58,417 bases of DNA from an uncultured Pseudomonadota bacterium (GTDB taxonomy: Bacteria > Pseudomonadota > Alphaproteobacteria > Rs-D84). The stretch is taken from positions 1-58,417 of the forward strand of contig OOHM01000004.1 in NCBI GenBank assembly GCA_900320405.1, read 5' to 3'. Shown piece after piece: positions 51,701-58,417 of the stretch. Within the stretch, counting starts at the first letter, position 1, and each line of letters starts with the position of its first letter. The notes beneath the pieces were generated by a model. That model ran no database searches and had not been told where the DNA came from. It worked only from the letters and a program-made list of their open reading frames with translations. The position numbers and the translations under genes are program-made.

Positions 51701-51907
51701 CGCGTAAACGGTGAAATCGCGGTCAGCAGTTATGCCACCGAATGCGAAATCGCAACCTGTATGTATCATGGGCAAAAGTATATATTGGAAAACAACGAAT
51801 GCAGACCGATATGCGAAGATGCAACCGATGAAACCGGAACAAAGCATTGGGACAATGTCGCGAAAAAGTGTGTTCGTACATGTAACCCAGGATACAAAAT
51901 GTGGTAG
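45737..51907 (+). CDS. giant secreted Cys-rich repeat protein (InlB B-repeat-like, then GCC2/EGF-like repeats)
   Basis: 2056 residues starting at GTG 45737 (strong AAAGGGGG site). Signal peptide about 1-27 (FLGVFVALVCANVWGAHA). Residues about 30-1650 hold many copies of a Listeria-Bacteroides (Flg_new/InlB B) repeat: GYTFLGYWT, NGYWTTATGGTQ, GYNFLGWMVSN, each ending in Y/FxAxW. Two copies near 1423-1578 are near identical. Residues about 1654-1870 are Cys-rich 30-residue units (CPDGTQPNEAGTACEPCPEG), like GCC2/GCC3 or growth-factor-receptor modules. The last 180 residues are Cys-rich, non-repeating. No sorting signal or membrane anchor seen. Probably an adhesin. It ends nine bases before mlaE. 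Confidence 0.88.
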   Translation: MGTLSKVLRFLGVFVALVCANVWGAHAEFNIYLNINDNGATTSSEYSGLYYNDDDATCETDRYYDGVSCKFPMVTEFNAPTKTGFKYLGHYTLQTGGRLWAEPIANGKTRIVQGYGPNNNATVYAHWGPIKITLNHQSATTNGAPGTLYLKGGTGGGWYRDEAMTQPITALDTVPIKNGYTFLGYWTTQYTGGTQVISTSGNLLTSQQVLNAFTDDSTIYARWIQNHTVTLNPNGGTPTANQFIYTRGGNFYSDSTGTQRITSSIFNSIANGGANITQPTLTNSTFNGYWTTATGGTQTIDAAGNILVSQSYNSGQTWYAHYEDDVYVVNLRANGGTPDNTIYYKESAFYCDAAATILISSGQNIFTRCNGVTKPTNGNETFTGYYSATSGGTKYIDENGIILSAAYSAAAVSANTRWFAQYESTCDTTIILNPNGGTFTGTCPDEFHPYLSGGQWLSPTLDSGCTPTRPGYTFAGYIWTDGGGGTYYNANLNPTYTVWPLCDQAKVVLTASWEGNCNLITFNDNNANNTNVNANNTQRKRSGATDWLDADPVNPNLCGKPLTTNPTVATPTNANATFLGYYTALTGGTQVFNSSGATTTAGNNWTITSNTTLYAHWRCNTGYEWNATTHACEQNTFSVKYMCYVGDTGTVDNSVTATNYAVRPITFAGCNINANDFDAWLFSADNATYAPGDIISQWTYGNNENFVPRYKAMFNCDTEHWMAPNAGNPNSQDAKLGGSITMPTMNCVPRPQYEGWVNTNSQWNYAYDHNMTSPVPDAICTVGDFTVNGGAAFNWQCPTHLTFTPDDELITKTITVSCGTGGTTGQIPINYGDDVSALVGQWLATNCTGSCQNPSGPSHGYWKFCGVWENGAVPNVTPIPGETGCYRAETPYDLDQIAWEDVTTFNITTISHCPKYVKYKCSDDATNEYTDSTYSYFEEPYTVLDHITTLCTDSGYEFDRWKVENEDVYYNENQTVAEWPYETEVALVAQWGDAIDYTVTYTCGAGTGANTTDTATYGTDYTVLNLGQTNCTYTGHTFLGWVFSGNNNTYNGGETFNWTYANDNQTFTAQWSGVNTYTITYVMNGGDWPPMSYCPGAQGCPSTYTYGVGATINVVPTRPLSEFLGWCTDSALTDCDMTQVIGTTDVGNKTFWAKWDCVSPYHPDPNDPSVCVACEDNTWWNPNTQTCESCPSAFPYSRAPYTWSERQCYRPCQDGVQCNANIGTMLSGIPSNCHTELFPSGITTQIEFKGNYDDGIQTCGGAVPNCPWGFTTCGSGAAYKPMVAPVDFHGKIPEQDLGTRYIFGSRAGSGSIDLTSGAAWSQIAGSGQKTNVIHNNVGGVMMDYYYTHILYPTDAAPDATVPGYTFNGYYYPRTGGTRYVESNYLLDATNAQSILGSQPGDSNTARHLYATLENGGYTQDEYTITYNCGTATGGTTPAQQTGIHYGDSVTPRANTCTKPGYNFLGWMVSNTTDTQQPGVAFTWQYGESKTFTAKWSDTPIDYTITYDCGTATGGTTPAQQTGIHYGDSVTPRNNTCEKPGYNFLGWMVSNTTDIKQPGVAFTWQYEESKTFTAKWNDDPNDYVITYKPNYTGATQQDVTQVITYGQQFTTHGAIFTRPGHIMTGWSEPFPLLNNTYTYNVADDTTLNAQWQICPDGTQPNATGTACEPCPEGEAGLGGICNPCPDGTQPNEAGTACEPCPEGTAGTGGTCEPCPDGTQPNEAGTACVPCPEGTAGTGGTCEPCPDGTQPNEAETACVPCPEGTAGTGGTCEPCPAGTQPNATGTACEPCPDGQYSVNGVCMPCPAGQTPNANGDGCEPCPDGQYSVNGVCMPCPDGYQPNASGDGCEPCPAGTYGTGGTCEPCPEGYSSNPGATSIDQCFVSECPAGQHIEHGECKDDVVECGAPHAAYATRTWNPTLMAYGSCQIQECIDGYHISSNACVLDEQFCAVPNGRGEREWNGNAWGPCQVTLCDPGFENTGTACSECANRRVNGEIAVSSYATECEIATCMYHGQKYILENNECRPICEDATDETGTKHWDNVAKKCVRTCNPGYKMW
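50003..50469 (+). repeat. 240-bp tandem duplication inside the giant gene
   Basis: The sequence from 50003 recurs from 50243 with few changes, encoding two near-identical 80-residue B-repeat units. The similarity implies recent duplication or gene conversion. Confidence 0.85.
50692..51110 (+). repeat. 90-bp tandem repeats inside the giant gene
   Basis: Copies of CGTGTCCGGA start at 50781, 50871, 50961 and 51051, an exact 90-base period (30 residues), with degenerate copies on both sides. Copy number may vary by slippage or recombination. Confidence 0.88.
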
Positions 51908-51916
51908 GCATAAAAA

Positions 51917-52747
51917 ATGCGTTTGAGGGATGCGTATTTTCACAAGCCTAGTTCAGATATGTTAGAACGCGTCGGCAATGGTGCGATATCTATTGCCGAC
52001 CGCGTTCGTGATATAACAAAATTTACTTTCCAAATTTTTCACGCAATAAGATTGATGTTGGGTCGGCGCGGTGTCACCCGTCGCATAGATTTATGGGTCG
52101 AGATTGACAAGGCGGGACTGCGCGCAATACCGATTGTTTGCCTAATAAGTTTTATGATTGGTATGATTATGGCATTTGTCGGTAATATGCAATTAAAAAT
52201 GTTTGGGGCAGAAATTTATGTCGCGGCGTTGGTTGCAATTTCTATGATTCGAATTTTGGGCGCGGTTATGACCGGAATAATTATGGCCGGACGAACCGGC
52301 GCATCATATGCCGCAGAAATTGGGACTATGCGTGTCAATGACGAAATAGACGCGTTAAAAACAATGGAGGTATCCCCCATACAATTTTTGATTGTTCCAC
52401 GTGTTTTGGCGTTAACAATTGCGATGCCTATATTGACCATAATCGCAGATATTGTCGCGATATTTGGTGGTATGTGTGTCGCGGTTGCCATAATGAATGT
52501 ATCCATCATTGAATATTGGCATACGACGATGGATTGGTTAAGTTTTAACAACTTTGCGGTTGGGGTGTTGCATGGTTGGCTGTTTGGTTGGGTCATTTCG
52601 ATTGCAGGGTGTTGGTGCGGCATACACACCCAACGAACCGCCGACGGTGTTGGCCACGCAACAACACGCGCGGTTGTTGCCGGAATTGTAGGGTGCATAG
52701 TCGTGACGGCGATACTAACATTGATATTTAATTGGTTGGATATCTAG
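51917..52747 (+). CDS. mlaE: MlaE-type ABC permease for phospholipid transport
   Basis: Inner-membrane permease of the Mla system moving phospholipids between membranes. 276 residues with five to six membrane helices. MlaE signature: AIPIVCLISFMIGMIMAFVG, then AVMTGIIMAGRTGASYAAEI, GTMRVNDEIDALKTM and PIQFLIVPRVLAL. An N-terminal cytosolic helix is present. ATG 51917 has only a weak ribosome site (TAGG) and follows the giant gene by nine bases. First gene of mlaE-mlaF-mlaD-lipoprotein. Confidence 0.94.
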   Translation: MRLRDAYFHKPSSDMLERVGNGAISIADRVRDITKFTFQIFHAIRLMLGRRGVTRRIDLWVEIDKAGLRAIPIVCLISFMIGMIMAFVGNMQLKMFGAEIYVAALVAISMIRILGAVMTGIIMAGRTGASYAAEIGTMRVNDEIDALKTMEVSPIQFLIVPRVLALTIAMPILTIIADIVAIFGGMCVAVAIMNVSIIEYWHTTMDWLSFNNFAVGVLHGWLFGWVISIAGCWCGIHTQRTADGVGHATTRAVVAGIVGCIVVTAILTLIFNWLDI

Positions 52748-53518
52748 ATGAAAAAACAAATGAAACCTTTGATTGTGGTAAAAGATTTGTCACTGGGCTA
52801 TGGTGACAGGGTCATCGTGCACGATGCAAATTTTGCCATAAATCGCGGTGACATATTTGTTATAATTGGTTTGTCTGGGTCGGGGAAAAGCACCATTATG
52901 CGTTCTATGGTCGGCCTGTTGCAACCCGTGCGTGGACACATATTCATAGAAGGCATTGATATGTGGGCAACAGATGCGGACACACGCACAAAAATCGTTG
53001 GGCGATTTGGCGTTTCGTTTCAATCGGGGGCGTTATTTTCTTCAATGACGATTGGCGAAAATGTTGCCCTGCCGATGGAATTAAAATCGGGTTTGTCGGC
53101 GACCAAGATTCATCAACGCGTTCGCGAAAAATTAAACATTGTTGGACTTGATGGGTATGAAAACCTGTATCCATCAGAGGTTAGTGGCGGTATGATAAAA
53201 CGTGCCGCATTGGCGCGCGCGTTGGTAAATAATCCCGATGTGTTGTTCTTTGATGAACCGTCGGCGGGATTGGATCCGGTACGCAGTGCCGAACTGGACG
53301 AACTTATAAAAAACATAAACCGTCAAAACGGAACAACAATTATTATGGTCACACACGAATTATCAACCATTATGTCAATTGCAACAAATGCAATCTATGT
53401 TGATGCATCGACACAAAATGTTATTCCAATTGGTGACCCACGCGGCGCAATTGAAACAATTAAAAATCCGCAAATTGTTGAGTTCTTTCGTGCGGGTAAA
53501 AAAGGGGGTAAAAAATGA
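52748..53518 (+). CDS. mlaF: MlaF-type ABC ATPase for phospholipid transport
   Basis: 256 residues. Walker A IIGLSGSGKSTIMRSM (near 37-52), Q-loop GVSFQSGALF, signature VSGGMIKRAALARAL, Walker B VLFFDEPSAGLDPV and switch MVTHE. LSLGYGDRVIVHDANFAINR at the start is the usual Mla/Ttg2A N-terminus. ATG 52748 immediately follows the mlaE stop, and the gene overlaps mlaD by 4 bases. Confidence 0.96.
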   Translation: MKKQMKPLIVVKDLSLGYGDRVIVHDANFAINRGDIFVIIGLSGSGKSTIMRSMVGLLQPVRGHIFIEGIDMWATDADTRTKIVGRFGVSFQSGALFSSMTIGENVALPMELKSGLSATKIHQRVREKLNIVGLDGYENLYPSEVSGGMIKRAALARALVNNPDVLFFDEPSAGLDPVRSAELDELIKNINRQNGTTIIMVTHELSTIMSIATNAIYVDASTQNVIPIGDPRGAIETIKNPQIVEFFRAGKKGGKK

Positions 53519-54291
53519 AACAACCAAACAAACGGGCAATTGGGGCTTTCTTGATACTGGGGTTTTTATTGTTTGTGGGGGCGTTACTGTTCTTTTTCGG
53601 CGGGCGGTTGGAACGCAATTATGTGACACCGGTTTTGTTTTTTGAAGGTTCGGTCAAAGGATTGACCGTGGGGTCAAATGTTTATTTTCGTGGTGTGCCG
53701 GTTGGACACGTGGATAAAATTCAAATGATGCCAAATAACGAAGACAAAATTGTTATTCCGGTCTATGTGCGGATTGATCCGCGTATGACCGCGAATGGAA
53801 AAATGTCAAAATCACAAATGGAAAAATGGATTGAAGGGTTGGTCGCACACGGACTAAAAGGCAAGTTGCAAACCCAAAGTGTTTTAACCGGCCAAATGAC
53901 AATTGAATTGGATTTTTATCCTAATTATCCGCATAGGCACCTGGCGGAAAAATACAACATAAATGACATAGAAATCCCGACTGTGCCGTCTATGTTGGAT
54001 GAAATTTCACACAATTTGGAAAAAATACCTTTATCAGATATTTCTACAAATATGAATGGATTATTGCAAAATCTTAACACAGATATCCCAGAATTGTTGC
54101 GGCAATCGACCGCGGCGGTGGCAAGTATAAATCGTTTGGCAAATTCGTTGTCGGGACCGGGTACGAATACTGTATCAGACCTGAACAAAATGATACAAGA
54201 CGTTAGTGATGCGGCACGTTCGGTGTCACGATTAAGTGACTATCTGGAACGGCACCCCGAGGCATTATTAAAAGGTAAAGGAGGATATTAA
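53515..54291 (+). CDS. mlaD: MlaD-type MCE-domain protein
   Basis: 258 residues. One N-terminal membrane helix (about 9-29, GAFLILGFLLFVGALLFFFG), then the MCE domain (about 38-120: VLFFEGSVKGLTVGSNVYFRG, PVGHVDKIQM, GLVAHGLKGKLQTQSVLTGQ). A helical tail (SLSGPGTNTVSDLNKMIQDV) extends into the periplasm. Forms a hexameric lipid-conducting ring in the family. Confidence 0.95.
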   Translation: MKQPNKRAIGAFLILGFLLFVGALLFFFGGRLERNYVTPVLFFEGSVKGLTVGSNVYFRGVPVGHVDKIQMMPNNEDKIVIPVYVRIDPRMTANGKMSKSQMEKWIEGLVAHGLKGKLQTQSVLTGQMTIELDFYPNYPHRHLAEKYNINDIEIPTVPSMLDEISHNLEKIPLSDISTNMNGLLQNLNTDIPELLRQSTAAVASINRLANSLSGPGTNTVSDLNKMIQDVSDAARSVSRLSDYLERHPEALLKGKGGY

Positions 54292-54292
54292 A

Positions 54293-54901
54293 ATGAAGGT
54301 AAAAAACATATTTTTGGTGATTGCAATTTCTGTTTTGTCGGCATGCAGTTTTAATAACAAAAGTGCCCCTTCGCGTTTTTATACACTTACGACGCCAAGT
54401 GTAAATCAGGTTCGCGGTCCGGCAAAATCAACCAATGTCGCGATTGAAAATGTGTCTGTGCCCCAATCGGTTGATCGGCCACAAATAGTCGTTAAGCACA
54501 TAGATTCAAATATGGTGACGGTATCTGAATTCGACCGTTGGGTCGAAGGATTGGGGGGTGCCCTGCCCGTTGCGATATCTGAAAATATGAATATGTATGC
54601 GCGGAATATCAACGCAAGACCGAAACGATTTGCCGCAGATAACACAAACACAAAATATATTGTTTCCATAGATTTTGTACGTTTTGAAACCGAAATTGAC
54701 GGCCAAATAACCATTTCCGCGTGGTGGACGGTCGCGAACAATCGTGGTGAAATATTGACGCAAAAGAAAACCACTTTAACGGCAAATACACCGGACAACG
54801 AATACGGCGAACCAAACTATGACGCAATCGTTGCCGAACAGAGCAAATTAGTTGCGCGGCTTTCGTACAAAATTGCAGATGTTATTAGTGATTTGAAATA
54901 A
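54293..54901 (+). CDS. ABC-type transport auxiliary lipoprotein (PqiC/YmbA-like)
   Basis: 202 residues. Lipobox ISVLSAC (Cys18). The mature part matches the ABC_trans_aux/PqiC family: RFYTLTTPS, VAIENVSVPQSVDRPQIVVK, EFDRWVEGLGGALPVAISEN, typical of the outer-membrane partner of MCE systems in alphaproteobacteria. It begins one base after mlaD and closes the operon before a perfect terminator. Confidence 0.9.
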   Translation: MKVKNIFLVIAISVLSACSFNNKSAPSRFYTLTTPSVNQVRGPAKSTNVAIENVSVPQSVDRPQIVVKHIDSNMVTVSEFDRWVEGLGGALPVAISENMNMYARNINARPKRFAADNTNTKYIVSIDFVRFETEIDGQITISAWWTVANNRGEILTQKKTTLTANTPDNEYGEPNYDAIVAEQSKLVARLSYKIADVISDLK

Positions 54902-54902
54902 T

Positions 54903-54930
54903 AAAAATCCCCCAAGGGGGATTTTTATTT
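54903..54930 (+). terminator. bidirectional terminator
   Basis: A perfect 11-bp stem, AAAAATCCCCC with its complement, around a 2-base spacer, with T-rich tails on both strands; it serves the mla operon and RNase E/G. Confidence 0.9.
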
Positions 54931-54944
54931 AGATTGTTGATATT

Positions 54945-56750
54945 TTATCCAACCAATTTGTGCCAAAGGCTGGTTTTCTTTTTACCTTTTTGTGTTGAAC
55001 GTTTACGGGTGCGATGTGGCGCGTTCATTGTGGTCTTTTTTGCCTCGATATGTTGCGCGTTTTTCTTTTTCGCATCCGTAGACGGCGCATTTGCCATCAA
55101 TAAATCGTCGGTTTTGTTCTGTTCCGGGGCGACGCGTTGGATTGAATATTGGTCTATGTTCATCAAACTGTCGTCGCCAACAATCACGATTTCGGTTCCA
55201 AATTCGTTTTCCATTGCGTTCAATTCCGCCCGTTTATGGTTCAAGATATAAACCGCGATATCGGTTGGTACGGTCATAATTATCTTTTGCGCCGCCTTGG
55301 CCAACAATTTTTCTTGCAGATGGCGGAACAAGATAATAGATGCCGTTTGAATACTGGGCACTACGCCGGCCCCCATACAATGCGGGCATGGAACATATGA
55401 AGATTCGATAAAACTGCTGCGCAATCTTTGCCGCGACAACATTAGAACACCGAACGCATTGATTTTTGCAACCTGGGTACGGGCGCGGTCGTGTTTCATA
55501 ACTTCGCGCATCTTCATTTCCAATTTGCGGTTGTTGCGTTCTTCTTCCATATCGATAAAGTCAATCGCAACAATTCCCGCCAAATCACGCAGACGCAATT
55601 GCAAGGCGATTTCTTCGGCGGCCTCTAAATTGGTATTCAACGCCGTTTGTTCGATATCTTTTTCCTTAATCGCACGCGAAGAATTGACATCGATTGTCAC
55701 CATTGCCTCGGTCTGGTTTATAACCAACGAACCGCCAGACGGCAATTGGACATATGGACCGTGCAAACCTTCCAATTGTTTTTCAACGCCGGCCTTGGTC
55801 ATTAACGGCACCGCGGCGTCTTTGTACAGGACCAATTGTTTGCGTGGTGCGCGGCCATACATTTGTTGGAAATATGTTTTGGCGGCATCGTATGCTTCTT
55901 CGCCTTGAATCGTCAAAACATCTTCTTTGGACGAAAGGAAGTCCCGAACAACACGACGAAGCAAAGAATCTTCGGTATGAATTGTCACCGGCGCAACCGA
56001 TTCCAGTGTTGTTTTACGGATTTCGTTCCATAAATTCACCAAATAATCATAATCCGCCGATATGTCCGCCGCCGTCGCGCCAAATGCCGCGGTACGCAGA
56101 ACAACCGTCATACCCTTGGGAATTTTCAATGTATGCAAAATTTCACGCAGGCGCGCACGTTCGGCCTTGTCCGAAATCTTTTTGGAAATACCGTAACTGT
56201 TGCGTTTACGGGAATTCGGCATCAAAACCGCGAAACGCCCCGCCAACGACAGATATGTCGTCATAGACGCGCCTTTTTGTCCGCGTTCTTCTTTGACACC
56301 TTGGACCAGTAATATTTGCTTTGGTTTTATAACATCTTGAATTTTGAATTCACGGGCGCGTTTAGCAAATTCTTTATTATCTTCGCCGGCGCTGCGGTCA
56401 TCATAGTCGGCGACTTCGTCAACCTCGTCATCGGGGTCATCGTCATCGTCAACAATGTTGGCGTGTGCCAATTCCAGTAATTTCTTTTTCTGTTCTGGGG
56501 TGACCTGGTAATAATCAGGATGAATTTCCGAAAACGGCAAGAACCCGTTTTTCCCCGTACCATAGTCAACAAACGCGGCCTGGAGTGACGGTTCAACCCT
56601 TATCACCTTGGCCAGATAAATGTTCCCTTTTATCTGGGGTTTGGTGGTGGTTTCAACGTCAAAATCCGACACACGGTTATTAGAGGAGTCTACGACGACA
56701 ACGCGTGTTTCCTCTGGGTGGACTGCATCCACATATATCTTTTTTGACAT
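54945..56750 (-). CDS. rne: ribonuclease E/G, short form
   Basis: Endoribonuclease for mRNA decay and rRNA/tRNA processing. 601 residues. The S1 domain is interrupted by an acidic insertion (VDDDDDPDDEVDEVADYDD, about residues 100-120). The 5'-sensor and catalytic parts have QGVKEERGQKGASMTTYLSL, the metal-binding Asp in VTIDVNSSRAIK and AIDFIDMEEERN, and the Zn-link VPCPHCMGAG. Only a short basic tail follows (KRSTQKGKKKTSLWHKLVG) instead of the long degradosome scaffold. ATG 56750 has AAGGA; a leader of about 140 bases with TATAAT at 56909-56904 precedes it. Confidence 0.94.
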   Translation of the reverse strand: MSKKIYVDAVHPEETRVVVVDSSNNRVSDFDVETTTKPQIKGNIYLAKVIRVEPSLQAAFVDYGTGKNGFLPFSEIHPDYYQVTPEQKKKLLELAHANIVDDDDDPDDEVDEVADYDDRSAGEDNKEFAKRAREFKIQDVIKPKQILLVQGVKEERGQKGASMTTYLSLAGRFAVLMPNSRKRNSYGISKKISDKAERARLREILHTLKIPKGMTVVLRTAAFGATAADISADYDYLVNLWNEIRKTTLESVAPVTIHTEDSLLRRVVRDFLSSKEDVLTIQGEEAYDAAKTYFQQMYGRAPRKQLVLYKDAAVPLMTKAGVEKQLEGLHGPYVQLPSGGSLVINQTEAMVTIDVNSSRAIKEKDIEQTALNTNLEAAEEIALQLRLRDLAGIVAIDFIDMEEERNNRKLEMKMREVMKHDRARTQVAKINAFGVLMLSRQRLRSSFIESSYVPCPHCMGAGVVPSIQTASIILFRHLQEKLLAKAAQKIIMTVPTDIAVYILNHKRAELNAMENEFGTEIVIVGDDSLMNIDQYSIQRVAPEQNKTDDLLMANAPSTDAKKKNAQHIEAKKTTMNAPHRTRKRSTQKGKKKTSLWHKLVG

Positions 56751-56955
56751 TAAATAATCCTTTTGTGTTATACACGTATTTATGGGCGGTAATCCGTCCC
56801 CGTGGGGCGTCCAAGCCCATGCCAAGGGAAAGCATCACGATACCCAAAAATGCCAATCGGATTAGAGAAAGAAGTGATAACATAAACACAACTATATCCC
56901 ATTATTATACGTCGGGGAAAATCATAGCAGAACAAATACGAATTCGCAAGGTATT

Positions 56956-57975
56956 TTATTCGTTGGTGCTTTTATTCTTGGAAATGTGCGGAAAACGGGA
57001 CATATGTTCTTTGGCCTCGGCCAACCAACGACGCATACGCGCGCGCAACCAACGTTCGTATACAAAGAACAGTCCCCCAACACCAATAAGTGGCAAAACA
57101 TAGTAAATTATACGATATGCCAACAATGCGCCAAAAACACTGGCCTTGTCCGCGCCTTCGGGCAATGCCAACAAGAAAACACTTTCAAATACGCCAATAC
57201 CGCCGGGAACCTGGCTGAATACGCCGGTGGTTTGTGCAACAACAAATAAACCGATAAATGTTCCAAACGGTATGTGCACAAACGGCGTTAAACAGAAATA
57301 AAGAACCAAACCGGCCAAAATACTGTCCGCCATACCAAGTAAAGTCTGCAAAAACGCCATTTTCGTAGACGGAACATCAAACCGCAATTGGCCGATTTTT
57401 ATACTTTTGTGACGGAAAACGATTGTCACCGCAAAATATGCCAATAATGCCGCCAAACAGAAGATAAACAAAGTGTTCAGGCCGACACTGGCGCCAACCG
57501 ATTCGGCAAAAATATCATGTGGTATAAGGAAATACCCAACAACCGCGATTGCCGTCGCACCCAAGAAATATGTGAATCCATTTATTGTGACGATTTTTAC
57601 GATGTCACCGCCACGAATGCGCCAACGGGTATACAGGCGATAACGAATCGCACCACCGGAAACCACCGCATGACCGGCATTATTACTGATTGCGAAACCC
57701 AACATTCCCGCCAACATCCATTTCCACCACGATACTTTGTCGCCGGCACCAACATATTTCAACGCCAAAAAGTCATAAAGTGCCAATGCCACATAGCCCG
57801 CAAAACAGGCAACGGCCGCCAAAATCAGGTTTACCATCGGTATGTTCAACAACGCGTGTGCAATATCGTACAACGAGTAATGGCGCAATTGCCACCACAG
57901 CATTCCCGCCGCCAAACAAAAGAAAACCAATCCGGAATAACCCAATAATTTCTTAAATGCTTTTTTTGATGACAT
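56956..57975 (-). CDS. YbhN/UPF0104-type lipid flippase-like membrane protein
   Basis: 339 residues, about eight membrane helices. The LPG synthase transmembrane (MprF N-terminal-like) motifs are visible: FAISNNAGHAVVSGGAIRYR with LYTRWRIRGGD, and VFSQVPGGIGVFESVFLLAL. No cytosolic synthetase domain. Family members are linked to lipid flipping or export; the substrate is unknown. ATG 57975 has AAGG 8 bases upstream; the in-frame ATG at 58011 is less likely. Confidence 0.87.
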   Translation of the reverse strand: MSSKKAFKKLLGYSGLVFFCLAAGMLWWQLRHYSLYDIAHALLNIPMVNLILAAVACFAGYVALALYDFLALKYVGAGDKVSWWKWMLAGMLGFAISNNAGHAVVSGGAIRYRLYTRWRIRGGDIVKIVTINGFTYFLGATAIAVVGYFLIPHDIFAESVGASVGLNTLFIFCLAALLAYFAVTIVFRHKSIKIGQLRFDVPSTKMAFLQTLLGMADSILAGLVLYFCLTPFVHIPFGTFIGLFVVAQTTGVFSQVPGGIGVFESVFLLALPEGADKASVFGALLAYRIIYYVLPLIGVGGLFFVYERWLRARMRRWLAEAKEHMSRFPHISKNKSTNE

Positions 57976-58089
57976 AAAAACCTTCTTGCAATCGCGCAAT
58001 GATACCACCAAGGAAAATAAAAAGCAAGTATGTGTTATGGCCTTGCGCGGGGGGCTTTGGAATTATTTTATTGGGTGGTCGATTTAATC

Positions 58090-58178
58090 GTACCTTTTTG
58101 TCCAGTACTTTTTTCAAAAAATATTTTCAGTAATTTCAATATGTTATGTTTTAGCATAAGTACTGGTCAAAAAGGTAC
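58090..58178. repeat. 21-bp inverted repeat with 47-bp spacer
   Basis: 58090-58110 and 58158-58178 are reverse complements at 20 of 21 positions (core GTACCTTTTTG...CAGTACTT). They lie just upstream of the CATAAT-like -10 region of the surface protein gene at 58229. Operator, cruciform and invertible switch are all possible. Confidence 0.75.
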
Positions 58179-58228
58179 CTTTAATGCCATAATATATGTG
58201 TATAAAACAAGCAAGAAAAGGAAGGGAT

Positions 58229-58417
58229 ATGAGGATTCCAATTTTAACATTCGGTGCAATCGCATCAATATTAACAATCAATTCAGTTATGGCGGATACA
58301 ACATCAACCGTTACATCGCGGGGATATGTTGATGCGGCGGTCGCAACCAAGCAAAACAAAATTGGTGCAACCGGTGCAAACTTTACAAACGGCAGTGTTG
58401 TTGAAACAACCGGAACC
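58229..58417 (+). CDS. secreted surface protein, N-terminal part (3' truncated by window)
   Basis: 63 codons before the window ends. Signal peptide about 1-22 (RIPILTFGAIASILTINSVM, cleavage after MA), then DTTSTVTSRGYVDAAVATKQ and NKIG, the family N-terminus shared with the gene at 31956-32888. AAGGAAGGG lies just upstream of ATG 58229. The inverted repeat at 58090-58178 may control it. Confidence 0.78.
   Translation, partial: MRIPILTFGAIASILTINSVMADTTSTVTSRGYVDAAVATKQNKIGATGANFTNGSVVETTGT

Noticed and set aside
56680..56889. Small membrane ORF overlapping the RNase E/G start on the same strand.
   Set aside because: It has a hydrophobic start but no ribosome site, and most of it overlaps the RNase leader and first codons; leader sequence is the simpler reading.

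Overview
The window looks like a chromosomal segment of a small-genome, host-associated alphaproteobacterium. The best evidence is a circularly permuted two-piece tmRNA (40773-41076), an arrangement typical of Alphaproteobacteria. Supporting evidence is a DUF2155 periplasmic protein, an AddA-type helicase, a CTTG-type heat-shock promoter before dnaK, and Mla lipid transport implying an outer membrane. UGA is a normal stop, since prfB keeps its UGA autoregulatory frameshift. Rubrerythrin, a 1-Cys peroxiredoxin, glutamate dehydrogenase and an atypical phosphofructokinase fit a low-oxygen, amino-acid- and sugar-using life. The style of the secreted proteins resembles uncultured gut alphaproteobacteria (RF32-like); that placement is inference.

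Layout. 1-3.1 kb: end of a secreted coiled-coil protein, an XRE regulator, gpmI. 3.1-12 kb: tadA/rsmD, rplY, dnaK, pfk, a LysM membrane protein, an HNH protein, tRNA-Gly with an unusual downstream element, glutamate dehydrogenase. 12-15 kb: rpsP-rimM-trmD-rplS operon with three small unknown genes inserted. 15-17.4 kb: a minus-strand block of unknown proteins. 17.5-21.3 kb: DUF2155 protein, DUF1460-like lipoprotein, tsaD, xseA. 21.3-28.4 kb: recN, a split addA, a large membrane coiled-coil protein. 28.5-33.5 kb: peroxiredoxin, an alkyltransferase-like protein, an HExxH protein, tRNA-Ser, a Tat-exported amidase, a surface protein, and a GIY-YIG gene between inverted repeats. 33.5-41.4 kb: Cys-rich secreted protein, prfB, tRNA-Arg with a second element like the one at tRNA-Gly, membrane proteins, rubrerythrin, obgE, tmRNA. 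41.4-45.6 kb: a Lon-like protein without a protease domain, tsaB, rimI, a PIF1/RecD-like helicase, tRNA-CAU. 45.7-54.9 kb: a 2056-residue repeat-rich secreted protein immediately before mlaE-mlaF-mlaD-lipoprotein. 54.9-58.4 kb: RNase E/G, a YbhN-like flippase, and the start of another surface protein behind a 21-bp inverted repeat.

How the genes fit together. Many encode translation and its quality control: S16, L19, L25, RimM, TrmD, RsmD, TadA, TsaB/TsaD/RimI, RF2, ObgE, tmRNA, RNase E. The accessory layer is the envelope: three members of one secreted family, a giant Cys-rich repeat protein, Mla transport, a peptidoglycan amidase and LysM/NlpC-like factors. Promoters I could place by eye often have a TTGC-type -35 box (TTGCAA, TTGCAT) with 16-17 bp to a TATAAT-like box. 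Several genes lack a Shine-Dalgarno sequence and begin 6-9 bases after that box, which suggests leaderless transcripts.

Most unusual observations: a Lon AAA+ protein ending exactly where the protease domain should begin; structured elements after two tRNA genes that share a GAAA-loop hairpin with compensatory changes and end in a copy of the host tRNA 3' end; a GIY-YIG gene bounded by 21-bp inverted repeats; AddA split into separate helicase and nuclease chains.
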